DNA from: Paenibacillus sp. JZ16
Lineage (GTDB): Bacteria > Bacillota > Bacilli > Paenibacillales > Paenibacillaceae
Length of the DNA: 64,000 nucleotides
Direction: 5' to 3'
Assembly: GCF_015326965.1 (NCBI RefSeq)
Contig: NZ_CP017659.1
Location: forward strand, 248,001 to 312,000
Shown piece by piece: positions 1 to 9,292 of this stretch. A program made the position numbers and the translations under genes. The stretch's first letter is position 1; each line of letters starts with the position of its first letter. The notes below the pieces were generated by a model, which worked only from the letters and a program-made list of their open reading frames with translations, had not been told where the DNA came from and searched no databases.

Positions 1-1119
1 GAGGCTCCAATCCATGTGTTCTCCTCAACGGGCCCAACGCTTCGGGAAGCGATTGATGTTAGTTATACGGAATCAGCCAGACGTCTATATTTTCCGCATA
101 CGGATATTCTTGTGCTTGGTCAGCAGGCAACGGAAAAAGGGATTAGCGAAATCATGGATTTCTATTGGAGAAACACCTATATGCGTGAGACCGTCAATGT
201 CCTGGTTACGAACGGGCAGGCAAGTGAGCTGCTAAAGCAACTTGTACCGACTGAACGATTACCGGGTGCAGCTATCGCTAATATCTTGGACAAAACGGAT
301 CAATTTAATGGCAATTACCCTTCAACGAAAATGTATGAGCTGGCTATTAGTTTGGATTCGGAGTCACAAGCAGCCGGTGTTCCCCAGATTGAATTAGTCG
401 GTGGGCCGGAGGCTAAAGTGGATTCCGTGGATCAATTACATAAAACTTCTACCCGCGGAAAGCTTAAAATTACGGGATTATCCGTATTTGATAAAGACCG
501 GAGAATCGGAACGTTAACGCGGAGTGAAAGCTTCGGAATATCCTGGTTAACTGATAAAGTGAGCATCAGTACGTTATCCATTCCTTGTCCAGAATCGAAT
601 ACAGAAAGAGAACAATTCTCATTCCAATCGGCCTCTGCAAAAACCAAAGTCACACCTCATAAAACGGCAAACGGTTATCAAATGCGCGTTTCTGTTAAAG
701 TCAAAGGTACAATATCGGAGTCTCATTGTCACGGTAACTTAACCAGCTTGCCTACACTTCATGCGGCGCAGAGGGAAATTGAGAAGGTAATCAAGGACTA
801 TATCGAACAGGGATGGGAAGCCGCCAAAAGACTTAAAGTCGATTTGCCACATTTTGCCGACAAGATCCATCGTAAATATCCGAAGGATTGGCAGAAGTTA
901 AAGGACCGTTGGGAAGAAGAGGAGATGCAATCTCTCCAACTTGTACTAGAGGTGGATGCTACGATCAGTCAAACCGGAATGTCACAAACGTCTTTCAGAG
1001 AGACGGGAGCTCTTAGTAGGCCTTTGCTCTTTTCATTGGTAAGGGCACAGAAAGGGAAAGCTGCTTATGAACCAATCCATTCGAGTTACCGAGTTAGTAT
1101 GTTATCTAGCTCTTTTTGA
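1..1119 (+). CDS. Ger(x)C-family spore germination lipoprotein, 5' end missing
   Basis: The frame is open from base 1, so the N-terminus (signal peptide and lipobox) lies outside the window. The visible 372 residues are the body and C-terminal domain of a germinant receptor C subunit, a membrane-anchored lipoprotein that works with A and B subunits in the spore inner membrane. The C-terminal part shows the family's amphipathic helix (EQGWEAAKRLKVDLPHFADK, DWQKLKDRWEEEE) followed by a beta strand with ATISQTG. The gene overlaps the next permease gene by 53 bp. The order C then B matches the gerKA-gerKC-gerKB arrangement of Bacillus, so an A subunit is expected upstream. The family call is firm; the gerKC assignment rests on gene order. 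Confidence 0.85.
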   Translation, partial: EAPIHVFSSTGPTLREAIDVSYTESARRLYFPHTDILVLGQQATEKGISEIMDFYWRNTYMRETVNVLVTNGQASELLKQLVPTERLPGAAIANILDKTDQFNGNYPSTKMYELAISLDSESQAAGVPQIELVGGPEAKVDSVDQLHKTSTRGKLKITGLSVFDKDRRIGTLTRSESFGISWLTDKVSISTLSIPCPESNTEREQFSFQSASAKTKVTPHKTANGYQMRVSVKVKGTISESHCHGNLTSLPTLHAAQREIEKVIKDYIEQGWEAAKRLKVDLPHFADKIHRKYPKDWQKLKDRWEEEEMQSLQLVLEVDATISQTGMSQTSFRETGALSRPLLFSLVRAQKGKAAYEPIHSSYRVSMLSSSF

Positions 1120-2161
1120 GGTTGGAAGCACAACCTTGTTTTTCTTGGGAGCTGAAGCCAAGCGGGATGCTTGGCTAGCCATGGCCCTAGCCGCCTGCGC
1201 TGGACTGCTCCTACTCTGTATATATCTGATGATACACCGCACAGATCCTGATCTTGATTTGTATGATTTATGCAAACGATATTTTGGTAAAATCATCGGT
1301 TATGTAGTAAGTTTTGCCTTTGCCGCTTATTTCACTTATGAAGCCTCTCGTAATCTAAGGGATTTAGGTGAACTTACGGTGTTGACTTTGTTAAACCGGA
1401 CACCGCTGGCATTTATCATGTTGATCGCCATTCTCGTCATTACAAGTACGGTGATGTATGGGCCTCGTGTTGTCTTTTTGGTCAGCGCTGGCCTGCTGCC
1501 CATCGTAATATTGAGTTATCTCACCATATATTCACTGCTGCTAACGACAGGACTTATGAAAACGGAGATGATGCTGCCGGTTTTAGAGAATGGTTTTAAA
1601 CCAGTATTCTCTGCAGCCATACCGGAGCTGGTGTCATTTCCGTTTGGACAAACGCTCTTGTTCCTGGTGTTTTTTCCTTTGGTGCATAAGAAGGGGAGGT
1701 TGCGGAGAGGCGTGATAATCACTTATATCATTACGGCGATTTGTTTAATATTGATCAACCAAGTCAATATTTTGGTCTTAGGGCCGACACTTGCTGCCAG
1801 TAGTACGCTTCCTTTGCTGCAGGTGGTTCAGCTGATCGAAATTGCAGATGTCTTTGAGCGCATCGACGTTTTATTCGTTCTTATACTATTTCTGGGACTG
1901 GGCGCGAAAATGACTGCTTTTTCTATGGGTGCCGTAATCGGCCTCACTAAACTCACAGGAATCCCCTACAAGATAAGTACTATTTTCTTAGGGGTATGTT
2001 TATATATGCTGGCATTCTTGTCCCCCAATTACCCTCATCATATATGGCTTGGGATTAAGTTTGTCGTGACATATGTAACACCCATCTTCCAGGTGGCGCT
2101 GCCTTTGATGCTTCTCCTTACGATATGGATCAGACAAAAGATGGAAAAACAACATCAATGA
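1067..2161 (+). CDS. GerB-family spore germination permease (gerKB-like)
   Basis: This 364-residue integral membrane protein has about ten hydrophobic segments and belongs to the GerB/endospore germination permease group of the APC superfamily. It is the B subunit of a nutrient germinant receptor, thought to bind the germinant. The N-terminal pattern (VTELVCYLALFEVGSTTLFF) is typical of the family. The start ATG lies inside the end of the Ger(x)C gene, an overlap of 53 bp consistent with translational coupling; a purine-rich AAAGGGAAAG precedes it. Nothing obviously coding follows for 167 bp. Confidence 0.87.
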   Translation: MNQSIRVTELVCYLALFEVGSTTLFFLGAEAKRDAWLAMALAACAGLLLLCIYLMIHRTDPDLDLYDLCKRYFGKIIGYVVSFAFAAYFTYEASRNLRDLGELTVLTLLNRTPLAFIMLIAILVITSTVMYGPRVVFLVSAGLLPIVILSYLTIYSLLLTTGLMKTEMMLPVLENGFKPVFSAAIPELVSFPFGQTLLFLVFFPLVHKKGRLRRGVIITYIITAICLILINQVNILVLGPTLAASSTLPLLQVVQLIEIADVFERIDVLFVLILFLGLGAKMTAFSMGAVIGLTKLTGIPYKISTIFLGVCLYMLAFLSPNYPHHIWLGIKFVVTYVTPIFQVALPLMLLLTIWIRQKMEKQHQ

Positions 2162-2328
2162 AAGTTTCAGCACCAACAAAACTTGTGTTCGCTAAAAATA
2201 CCCTGAATACTTTCGGCTTGTTTAATTAACAATAAACCTGAACTGCAGAAAAGAAGCGGTTATCCAGCTACCACCTTGTTGAAATTACTTGATTGACATG
2301 TAAGCAAACCATATTAGGAGGTACGACA

Positions 2329-2955
2329 ATGCAATTCGAACAACCACAAAATCATCAAAACATGGAGACCGGTATGATTCCTCCACAATTGAACCACGGC
2401 GGTCATGAGATGTTTGATGTCCACGAAGTATTGGCAGGGGCTATCAATGCCATGAACACGTATACCATGCTGAGCGGACATGTGCAGGATCCGGAGCTTC
2501 GGGATATCCTGCAGCGCCAGAAGCAATTTATGGCTGATGAGTATAACATCACCTTGGAGTGTTTTAAATCAGGACAAGATCCTTCAAAGCCGACGCAAAG
2601 CTATAAAATGAAGCAGGGCAATGACTTTATTTACGGCATGAAACCAGGCCAGCCGAAAAAACCGATGCAGTCCACAGCCGAGATCAACGATGAAACCATC
2701 GCGCTCAGCATGTTGAATGCAGTGAAATCGGGTGCTACAATGAAAACCAATGCAGCCATGGAATCCACGAATCCGGTCGTACGCCGCGTGCTTGCCGATT
2801 CCCTTCCTAACTGCATCGAAATGGCTTATGAAATTTCGCTATATCAGAATAAGCATGGATACTACCAAGTACCGCAGCTGCCTCAGCAAGATATGCAGTA
2901 CATGCAGAATAGCTACGGCACAGCCCCAATGCCTGGCAATATGGCCCCTCACTAA
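2329..2955 (+). CDS. CotF-family spore coat protein
   Basis: A 208-residue protein with a CotF/ferritin-like helical domain, rich in Gln, Met and Pro at both ends. The middle (EVLAGAINAMNTYTMLSGHV, DPELRDILQRQ) and the later conserved helix (NPVVRRVLADSLPNCIEMAYE) are the usual CotF-like repeats. The C-terminal Gln/Met/Tyr-rich tail (QLPQQDMQYMQNSYG) is characteristic of coat proteins. The ATG at 2329 is chosen because TTAGGAGGT sits 8 bp upstream; an in-frame TTG at 2293 has no such site. A terminator follows directly. The protein is expected in the mother cell or spore coat; its exact role is unknown. Confidence 0.85.
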   Translation: MQFEQPQNHQNMETGMIPPQLNHGGHEMFDVHEVLAGAINAMNTYTMLSGHVQDPELRDILQRQKQFMADEYNITLECFKSGQDPSKPTQSYKMKQGNDFIYGMKPGQPKKPMQSTAEINDETIALSMLNAVKSGATMKTNAAMESTNPVVRRVLADSLPNCIEMAYEISLYQNKHGYYQVPQLPQQDMQYMQNSYGTAPMPGNMAPH

Positions 2956-2960
2956 TAACC

Positions 2961-2999
2961 AAAGCGCTTTGTCCGTATGGACAGGGCGTTTTTTTTTAT
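2961..2999 (+). terminator. Rho-independent terminator of the CotF-like gene
   Basis: An inverted repeat (GCGCTTTGTCC, loop GTAT, GGACAGGGCGT) with two G-U pairs is followed by nine T residues. It starts 6 bp after the stop codon at 2955. Confidence 0.85.
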
Positions 3000-3047
3000 T
3001 TCTTCTAAAAGGAAAGGCAATACATAACCTCAGCGACTGGATATTAA

Positions 3048-3076
3048 TTGAGAATGATTATCATCCGGATTATAAT
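3048..3076 (+). promoter_or_regulatory. Promoter with overlapping Fur box for the AraC-SBP regulator
   Basis: TTGAGA (3048-3053), a 17-bp spacer and a perfect TATAAT (3071-3076) make a sigma-A promoter. TGAGAATGATTATCA (3049-3063) matches the Bacillus 7-1-7 Fur box TGATAATnATTATCA at all but one fixed position. It covers the -35 element and part of the spacer, so iron-loaded Fur should block polymerase binding. Confidence 0.85.
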
Positions 3077-3117
3077 AGGATAAAACAATGTTACAGTCTG
3101 AAAGGGTGACCGTCAGC

Positions 3118-4740
3118 ATGGAAGAGACGCAATATTCGCTGTTTGGAGTTCGCTATATTAAGCTTGGTCATACCGAAGAGGCTGCCGGCGGATTCATGGA
3201 AACACATACCATGTTATTGGTAAGTAAAGGTTCAGGTGATTTGTATATGAATGGAGTTAGGCATCGATTGAAAGCGAAGGCGATCTGTTATTGTCCGCCG
3301 GGGACGATTGCCGACATACGCCGGACTCCAAACTCGTCGGTTCCGCTCGAGCTTTATGAATTGCAATACGATGTATGGGAGTTCAAGGAGCGGACACCAA
3401 GCCGAATCGTATACGGCAAGCGAATCTCTGCACTGATGGGCACCGGCAAGCTTCCCGTCGCCGCTACACACGAGGCTCTAGTTCTGGTTCAAGAACTATA
3501 CCAATTCAAGCAATTTCACGGAGTCAGCAGCGGGAGACTTGCAACAAACCTTCGCATAGATGCGGTATTTAAACAACTGTTGGGTACGCTGCTGCAGTCA
3601 ACCGATGATGAGGAGCGGGAAGAGGATTGGCTGGAGCGCATGAGACTTGCGGTGGATTATATGGAGAAGCATTTCGCCGAGGCGATAACGCGAAACGACA
3701 TGGCGAAGAGGGTAGGATTAACGCCGGAACACTTCTCTGTATCGTTCAAAAGAGCAACGGGATCCGGCTTCACGGAGTATCTGACGCGGCTTCGCCTGGA
3801 GAAAGCCAGGGAGGAATTGCTTAGCGGCGACGATCGTAATCTCGATCGAATCGCGCGGGAAATCGGCTACCAGGACGGTTTATATTTAAGCCGGAAATTC
3901 AAGCAGTATTTCGGTTACTCTCCTCGCGATTATATCCAGCGTCCGAAGCGTATTGTGGCCCTGCAATATGTGGGTCATCTGCTGGCGCTTGGACTTACGC
4001 CCGCAGGAACTTCGACCAATCTGCTGCGTGCCCGCCCTTATGTCGGAAAGCTGGGGAATGCAGCGGACGTAGGAGATGCTCGATCGTTCCAGACGATATC
4101 ATCGTTGCAGCCCGATCTGATCGTCACGTGCGGACCGAACAGCGAGCTCTTATCCCAGCTTGCTCCAACCATATCACTTCCTTGGGGACAGGAAGACCCG
4201 CTCGACGAACTGTTACGATTAGGCAGAGCACTCAATCGTGAATGCGAAGCGATGAACTGGATGGATGGGTTTCGAGCGAAGGAGGAGCAAGCTGCTGCTC
4301 AAGTAGCTAAACTAATCGATTCACATGCTACGGCTGCCGTGTACGAGTTTTGGGCGGATCGGCTGTGGGCGGTTAATATGGCGTATGGCAGAGGCCTGCG
4401 CAATTTATACCAGTCGTTCTCGTTTCGGCCACCAGAGCCGCTTGCAGAACACGTATTAGGTGAGGGAGTCGGCTTGGAGTTAACGCCGGACATGCTGGCA
4501 GCGTATGCCGCAGATTATATGTTTGTAACCATCTGGGAAGGTGGTGGAGGTGCAGGCAATGCAGAACGTGTCATGAACAGCAAAGAATGGAGAAGCTTGC
4601 CTGCGGTTCAAAACGGGAATGTGTTCTTTCTCGATCTGGAGTTATTTAAATATAATGATCCGCTTGCTTTGGAGCAGCAATTGTCCATACTCACCGAGCT
4701 TCTAACAAATGTCCATAGAACCGCTTACGGAACGCAATAG
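3118..4740 (+). CDS. AraC-family activator fused to a siderophore-binding (SBP) domain
   Basis: A 540-residue regulator. Residues about 1-150 form the AraC-type N-terminal (cupin-like) region. Residues about 170-275 hold two helix-turn-helix motifs (ITRNDMAKRVGLTPEHFSVS; DRIAREIGYQDGLYLSRKF). Residues about 285-535 form a periplasmic-binding-protein fold of the iron-siderophore class (PKRIVALQYVGHLLALGLTP). This architecture matches B. subtilis Btr/YbbB, which senses iron-bacillibactin in the cytoplasm and activates its uptake genes. The binding domain is clearly paralogous to the lipoprotein encoded next. The start at 3118 is preferred because AAAGGGTGA lies 9 bp upstream; the in-frame ATG at 3088 is only 11 bp past the -10 box. 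The cognate siderophore cannot be read from sequence. Confidence 0.88.
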   Translation: MEETQYSLFGVRYIKLGHTEEAAGGFMETHTMLLVSKGSGDLYMNGVRHRLKAKAICYCPPGTIADIRRTPNSSVPLELYELQYDVWEFKERTPSRIVYGKRISALMGTGKLPVAATHEALVLVQELYQFKQFHGVSSGRLATNLRIDAVFKQLLGTLLQSTDDEEREEDWLERMRLAVDYMEKHFAEAITRNDMAKRVGLTPEHFSVSFKRATGSGFTEYLTRLRLEKAREELLSGDDRNLDRIAREIGYQDGLYLSRKFKQYFGYSPRDYIQRPKRIVALQYVGHLLALGLTPAGTSTNLLRARPYVGKLGNAADVGDARSFQTISSLQPDLIVTCGPNSELLSQLAPTISLPWGQEDPLDELLRLGRALNRECEAMNWMDGFRAKEEQAAAQVAKLIDSHATAAVYEFWADRLWAVNMAYGRGLRNLYQSFSFRPPEPLAEHVLGEGVGLELTPDMLAAYAADYMFVTIWEGGGGAGNAERVMNSKEWRSLPAVQNGNVFFLDLELFKYNDPLALEQQLSILTELLTNVHRTAYGTQ

Positions 4741-4753
4741 ACTCGTGCAACCC

Positions 4754-4789
4754 TTGCCGTTATTATGATAATAATGATAATCATTATCA
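4754..4789 (+). promoter_or_regulatory. Promoter with perfect Fur box for the siderophore-binding lipoprotein
   Basis: TGATAATCATTATCA (4775-4789) is a perfect match to the 7-1-7 Fur consensus, and the 19-mer at 4770-4788 fits GATAATGATAATCATTATC at 18 of 19 positions. A promoter TTGCCG (4754-4759), 16 bp, GATAAT (4776-4781) is embedded in it. The site ends 20 bp before the start codon. Confidence 0.9.
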
Positions 4790-4809
4790 ACACGATGGAG
4801 GGTTCAAAG

Positions 4810-5769
4810 ATGTGGTTGCTTAAAGGATTGATGTTGTCTCTGATCGGAAGTATGGTCATTGTGCTGGGCGCCTGTGGAGACACACAGCAGCAAGGTGATA
4901 TTGTTAAGGCCAATGGCGACCCGCAAACAGGGGCAACACGTAAATATGAAACGGTCATGGGCGAGATCGAGATTCCGAAGGATCCGAAGCGAATTGTCGC
5001 GACGCAATATCTTGGCCATCTGCTAACCTTGGGCGTTAAGCCAGTCGGCGCCGGTACGGCCAGCCTGAATCAATATTTTTTGCAGGATCTGACCGATGGC
5101 ATCGAGGATATCGGTGACGATCAGGCGGCGCTTGAGAAAATCGTATCCCTTGATCCCGATCTCATTATTAGACCTTCCGATAAGAACTATGAGCAATTCG
5201 CCAAAATCGCACCGACGATTGTTATTCCCTGGGGAGCAAAAGATCTGTATGCCGAGCTGCGTGAATTCGGAGAATTCCTCGGGAAATCGAAGGAAGCGGA
5301 GGAAGCGATTCGGCACTATGAGGAGAAGCTTGCAGAGGCCAAGGCGAAGCTGGACGGAGTCGTGAAGGAAGGAGAAACGGTTGGCGTCTATGAGATTTGG
5401 GCGAAAAACTTCTGGGTCGTAGGTGAGAGCTTTGGGCGCGGTACCCGCAATCTGTATTCGGGTCTCGGCTATCAGCCGCCAGAAGCCGTGAAAGAGCAGA
5501 TCGTAAACGGAGGAGCCGGTCTGGACATTTCCCTGGAATCGCTGCCGGAGATGGCCGCGGATTATATGTTCGTGACGGTCTACGATGCGGACGGAGGCGG
5601 GGATCGTGCCAAGGAGATTATGGAGAGTGCCATCTGGAAGTCCCTGCCGGCTTACAAAAACAATCGCATCTACACATTGGATATCAATCAGTTCTCGGCA
5701 GGCGATCTCATCTCGCTGGAGAAGCAATTGGAGATCCAGACGAAGCTGCTGCTTGGCAACGGGAAGTAG
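4810..5769 (+). CDS. Iron(III)-siderophore ABC transporter substrate-binding lipoprotein
   Basis: A 319-residue lipoprotein with a signal peptide ending in the lipobox VLGAC, followed by a class III periplasmic-binding fold (PKRIVATQYLGHLLTLGVKP, DPDLIIRPSDKN). It should capture a ferric siderophore at the outer face of the membrane and deliver it to an FepBDC/FeuABC-type permease. No permease or ATPase gene lies beside it, so those must be encoded elsewhere. It is closely similar along its length to the sensor domain of the preceding AraC regulator. The start at 4810 is used because GGAGGG lies 7 bp upstream; a longer frame would read through the Fur box. Confidence 0.9.
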   Translation: MWLLKGLMLSLIGSMVIVLGACGDTQQQGDIVKANGDPQTGATRKYETVMGEIEIPKDPKRIVATQYLGHLLTLGVKPVGAGTASLNQYFLQDLTDGIEDIGDDQAALEKIVSLDPDLIIRPSDKNYEQFAKIAPTIVIPWGAKDLYAELREFGEFLGKSKEAEEAIRHYEEKLAEAKAKLDGVVKEGETVGVYEIWAKNFWVVGESFGRGTRNLYSGLGYQPPEAVKEQIVNGGAGLDISLESLPEMAADYMFVTVYDADGGGDRAKEIMESAIWKSLPAYKNNRIYTLDINQFSAGDLISLEKQLEIQTKLLLGNGK

Positions 5770-5889
5770 CTGCATAGTTACAAGGTGTCCATTTGATATT
5801 CATACTTATTCATTTGCGAAAGGTTCTCGGAAATGCCGGCCGGATGCAGTCGATAAAGTCTCGGAGGATAAGGAATAGATAAGCTTGAG

Positions 5890-5915
5890 AAGTCGCGATT
5901 CTTGCGGCTTTTTTT
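5890..5915 (+). terminator. Probable terminator downstream of the siderophore lipoprotein
   Basis: AAGTCGC, loop GATTCTT, GCGGCTT (one G-U pair) followed by a T-run. It lies 120 bp after the stop at 5769. Confidence 0.65.
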
Positions 5916-6199
5916 AGCGGTAAAAAAGGACTTATCTCTAGCATGATCCTAAGTTTATACTTGGTTTCTTGGAGTTTGGGAATTGTGGAGGATCTTCTCA
6001 CTTTGTTAACAACTTTAAATCGTTTATAATGATTAGATAATAGTAGGTATTTTAATCTATCAATATTTATAATAGACTATAATATGGTGATAATTGACAC
6101 AGAAAAGGTGTGTTTTCAGAGGACGCCTTGCTTTTTAATGACATTTTTAGCGGGGATGTCTATTCTTTTTTCAAATATATGGGATAAGGAAGGTTTATA
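5916..6199. other. Non-coding AT-rich leader before mqo
   Basis: No gene is seen. Two TATAAT hexamers (6025-6030 and 6078-6083) could serve as -10 elements. TTGTTA at 6004 is only 15 bp from the first, so neither promoter is secure. An inverted repeat ACAC-N7-GTGT lies at about 6097-6112. Confidence 0.4.
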
Positions 6200-7699
6200 A
6201 TGAGCAACATGGAGAAAAAAACAGACGTAATCTTAATCGGTGCCGGCGTCATGAGCGCAACATTGGGAGCCTTACTGAAAGAATTAGTACCTGAGTGGGA
6301 GATCAAAGTGTTTGAGAAACTCGCAAGCGCGGGGGAAGAAAGCTCCAATGAATGGAATAATGCGGGGACCGGCCATTCCGCATTGTGCGAGCTTAACTAT
6401 ACGTCCGAAAAACCTGACGGATCTATAGACATCAGCAAAGCGATCAATATTAACGAACAGTTTCAGGTTTCAAGACAGTTCTGGTCTTATCTGGTAAGCA
6501 GCAATCTGATTCGCAATCCGCAGGACTTTATCATGCCTATTCCGCATATGAGTTTAGTGCAAGGCGAAAAAGACGTGGCTTTTTTGAAAAAACGTTTTGA
6601 AGCGCTGTCAAACAACCCGCTCTTTCAAGGAATGGAATATTCCGAGGATCCGGATCAGCTGAAGGAATGGATTCCGCTTATTATGGAAGGGCGTACATCG
6701 AATGAGCCGTTAGCGGCAACCAAAATCGACTCCGGGACGGACATTAACTTTGGCGCTTTAACGCGCATGCTGTTTGACCACTTGAAGAGCAAAGACGTCG
6801 AAATAAACTACAAGCATAGCGTCAAGGATATTAAACGTACACAAGATGGTTCGTGGAAAGTGAAAGTCCATAATATCGAACACGGTAAAACCGAATATCA
6901 TACGGCGAAGTTCATCTTTATCGGCGGCGGAGGCGGAAGTCTGCATTTATTGCAAAAAACCGGTATCCCCGAGTCCAAACATATTGGAGGATTCCCGGTA
7001 AGCGGATTATTCATGGTATGCAAGAACCCGGAAGTGGTAGCGCAGCATCATGCCAAAGTATACGGAAAAGCCAAGGTTGGCGCTCCGCCGATGTCGGTTC
7101 CCCACTTGGACACAAGATATATTGACAACCAAAAGGCATTGCTCTTCGGTCCGTTTGCCGGCTTCTCGCCGAAGTTCTTAAAAACCGGGTCGAATCTTGA
7201 TTTGATCACATCCGTCAAACCGAACAATCTGTTCACCATGCTGGCGGCTGGCGTAAAAGAAATGGCATTGACCCGATACCTAATCCAGCAAGTGGTGCTA
7301 TCGAATGAAAAGCGCATGGAAGAATTACGCGAGTTTATTCCGAACGCCAAAAGCGAGGATTGGGAAATCGTCGTGGCGGGCCAACGTGTACAGGTGATTA
7401 AGGATACACCGAAGGGTAAAGGAACGCTTCAATTTGGTACTGAAGTGGTTAGTGCCGCGGATGGCTCGGTCGCTGCCTTGCTCGGTGCTTCCCCAGGCGC
7501 TTCGACAGCTGTTCACGTTATGCTCGAGGTATTAGAGAAGTGCTTCCCGCAGCATATGGAAGAATGGGAGCCGAAAATTAAGGAAATGATTCCTTCATAC
7601 GGCATGTCTCTTACGAAAAACCCGGCCTTATTTGAGGAAATTCAAGAATCCACTGCGCAAGCGCTAGGTCTAAGCTTAAAAGTACTGGTGCATAGCTAA
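6200..7699 (+). CDS. mqo: Malate:quinone oxidoreductase
   Basis: This 499-residue FAD-dependent enzyme oxidises malate to oxaloacetate and passes electrons to the quinone pool at the inner face of the membrane. The N-terminal dinucleotide-binding motif ([20 protein letters not shown]) and the Mqo signature around residues 45-65 ([20 protein letters not shown]) are clear, as is the C-terminal FAD motif near [20 protein letters not shown]. Its length matches the family (about 490-500). The ATG follows AAGGAAGG by 5 bp. It is a single-gene unit with a terminator about 110 bp downstream. Confidence 0.95.
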   Translation: MSNMEKKTDVILIGAGVMSATLGALLKELVPEWEIKVFEKLASAGEESSNEWNNAGTGHSALCELNYTSEKPDGSIDISKAININEQFQVSRQFWSYLVSSNLIRNPQDFIMPIPHMSLVQGEKDVAFLKKRFEALSNNPLFQGMEYSEDPDQLKEWIPLIMEGRTSNEPLAATKIDSGTDINFGALTRMLFDHLKSKDVEINYKHSVKDIKRTQDGSWKVKVHNIEHGKTEYHTAKFIFIGGGGGSLHLLQKTGIPESKHIGGFPVSGLFMVCKNPEVVAQHHAKVYGKAKVGAPPMSVPHLDTRYIDNQKALLFGPFAGFSPKFLKTGSNLDLITSVKPNNLFTMLAAGVKEMALTRYLIQQVVLSNEKRMEELREFIPNAKSEDWEIVVAGQRVQVIKDTPKGKGTLQFGTEVVSAADGSVAALLGASPGASTAVHVMLEVLEKCFPQHMEEWEPKIKEMIPSYGMSLTKNPALFEEIQESTAQALGLSLKVLVHS

Positions 7700-7808
7700 T
7701 AGTAGACAGGTAGAAAGCGGCAATTAAAAGAAACATCGCGCTTTTTCTGGATAACGAATTAATAAGGAACATCCCCTATACGTTATCGGCCATATGGCCA
7801 AAGATCTA

Positions 7809-7836
7809 AGCGGTTCATCCATTGAACCGCTTTTTT
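7809..7836 (+). terminator. Rho-independent terminator after mqo
   Basis: A perfect 10-bp stem (AAGCGGTTCA, loop TCCAT, TGAACCGCTT) runs into six T residues. Confidence 0.88.
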
Positions 7837-7923
7837 ACGTTATTTAACAGCCGAGTATCACAGATATCAATATTTCGGATATTATTGAAAGTTTGCAGGA
7901 TATTATGAATGGGCCAAGCCTCT

Positions 7924-7956
7924 TATAATGAAATCAAGAAATGATAACACTTACAT
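7924..7956 (+). promoter_or_regulatory. -10 element and candidate cre site before the GH130 gene
   Basis: TATAAT at 7924-7929 lacks a good -35 at standard spacing, as in activator-dependent promoters. At 7941-7956, the reverse strand reads ATGTAAGTGTTATCAT, matching the CcpA consensus WTGNAARCGNWWWCAW at 15 of 16 positions. It would sit just after the start of transcription, a roadblock position. Confidence 0.5.
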
Positions 7957-7978
7957 AACGATCATAGGAGGCTTACCC

Positions 7979-8995
7979 ATGAAAATTACCCGGCATCCGG
8001 AGAATCCGATCGTAGTGCCTGGACTTTACGAGTGGAGAAAGGTGACGGTATTCAATCCGGCCGTCATTATCGATAACGGAAAATTCTATATGATAGAACG
8101 GACGGCAGGCTCGCTGACTCCCTGCAAAAACTACCTGGGTCTTCTGGAGAGTGCGGACGGGGTGCATTTCACTCATGTGCTGGACGAGCCTGTCGTAACG
8201 CCGGACCAGCTGGGATTCCCCTACGGCAGCATCCAGGACCCGCGGATCGTCAAGATCGACGATACCTTTTATTTGAACTATGCCTTACGGCCATGTGCCA
8301 TGAATTATTACCCGACGGGAGCCGGCATCCCCGAACGCTCGATTCCCGAGTATCCGGACGGTTGGGGCGAAGAGGAAGGCCACTGGCTGACGCGTTCCGG
8401 GATATTGACTTCCAAGGATCTCATTCACTGGGAGTACCTGTGCGATACAACGCCGCTGGATATCAATGATCGCGACAACATTCTGTTTCCGGAGAAAATC
8501 AACGGCAAGTATGTGCTGCTTCGCAGACCGGAAGAATACGTAGGGGAGGAATACGGAACCGAAAAAGCAGCCATGTGGATCAGCTACTCCGAAGACTTGG
8601 TGCATTGGGACGAGCCCAAGCTGCTGGCAAAGGCCGAGAACAACGATTGGGAGTTTAAAAAAATCGGCGGCTCTACGCCTCCGGTGCGGACAGATAAAGG
8701 ATGGCTGGTGCTCTATCACGGCGTGGACCAAGATACGGTGTATCGTGTAGGGGCCTTGCTGCTGGATTTGGAAAATCCGGAAAAAATCATCGCGAGAACC
8801 CGCCGCTTCATTATGGAGCCGGAGACGTATTATGAGAAGTTCGGCTATCAGATTCCGAATGTCGTATTCCCGACAGGCAATGTGGTCAAGGACGGGCTCC
8901 TCTATATCTATTATGGCGTGACGGATACGGCGATTGCGCTCGCTACGGTTCCTCTGGATGACTTGGTTGATTATATTTTGAACGAACCGCAATAA
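7979..8995 (+). CDS. GH130-family glycoside phosphorylase or hydrolase
   Basis: A 338-residue cytoplasmic five-bladed propeller enzyme of family GH130, whose characterised members are mannoside phosphorylases or beta-mannosidases. Repeated propeller strands are visible (NPAVIIDNGKFYMIERTAGS, SIQDPRIVKIDDTFYLNYA, TRSGILTSKDLIHWEYL, GWLVLYHGV, NVVFPTGNVVKDGLLYIYYG). The GSIQDPRI segment carries the Asp expected in the active site. There is no signal peptide, so it probably acts on imported oligosaccharide. The ATG at 7979 is preferred because TAGGAGG lies 7 bp upstream. It precedes a sugar importer and a GH3 enzyme, suggesting a beta-mannoside or related oligosaccharide route. Substrate and phosphorylase versus hydrolase activity are not decided by sequence. 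Confidence 0.85.
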   Translation: MKITRHPENPIVVPGLYEWRKVTVFNPAVIIDNGKFYMIERTAGSLTPCKNYLGLLESADGVHFTHVLDEPVVTPDQLGFPYGSIQDPRIVKIDDTFYLNYALRPCAMNYYPTGAGIPERSIPEYPDGWGEEEGHWLTRSGILTSKDLIHWEYLCDTTPLDINDRDNILFPEKINGKYVLLRRPEEYVGEEYGTEKAAMWISYSEDLVHWDEPKLLAKAENNDWEFKKIGGSTPPVRTDKGWLVLYHGVDQDTVYRVGALLLDLENPEKIIARTRRFIMEPETYYEKFGYQIPNVVFPTGNVVKDGLLYIYYGVTDTAIALATVPLDDLVDYILNEPQ

Positions 8996-9057
8996 CGAGA
9001 GGAGTGAGGGCGTGGCAGAGTAGTTGGTTTCTCTGTCGCGCTTCCTCTAGAACCAAT

Positions 9058-9073
9058 TTGTAAGCGATACCAT
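9058..9073 (+). promoter_or_regulatory. Candidate cre (CcpA) site upstream of the sugar-binding protein
   Basis: TTGTAAGCGATACCAT matches WTGNAARCGNWWWCAW at 15 of 16 positions. It lies 220 bp before the start codon of the binding protein. Confidence 0.5.
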
Positions 9074-9240
9074 TCATTTGAAAATTTGTGAAGTTTATGT
9101 TACTAAAATTAACGTTAGAAATGAAAATATGCTTTTTATAAGTTATCGCTATTTAAAATGACTTAAAAAAATTAGATGAAATCGTTTTTTTAATGGATAT
9201 TGGGATCGAGAACCCGATTGTATAATTAATATATCTTATA

Positions 9241-9269
9241 TTGTTAAATATAAGAACATGATATGTAAT
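9241..9269 (+). promoter_or_regulatory. Probable sigma-A promoter of the oligosaccharide ABC operon
   Basis: TTGTTA (9241-9246), 17 bp, TGTAAT (9264-9269), 23 bp before the start codon. A second TATAAT at 9221-9226 has only a 15-bp spaced -35 (TTGGGA). Confidence 0.5.
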
Positions 9270-9292
9270 ATATAAAGAGAGGGGTATATCAA

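Noticed and set aside
4765..4809. Upstream extension of the siderophore lipoprotein
   Set aside because: It reads through the Fur box and promoter and would spoil the signal peptide start at 4810.
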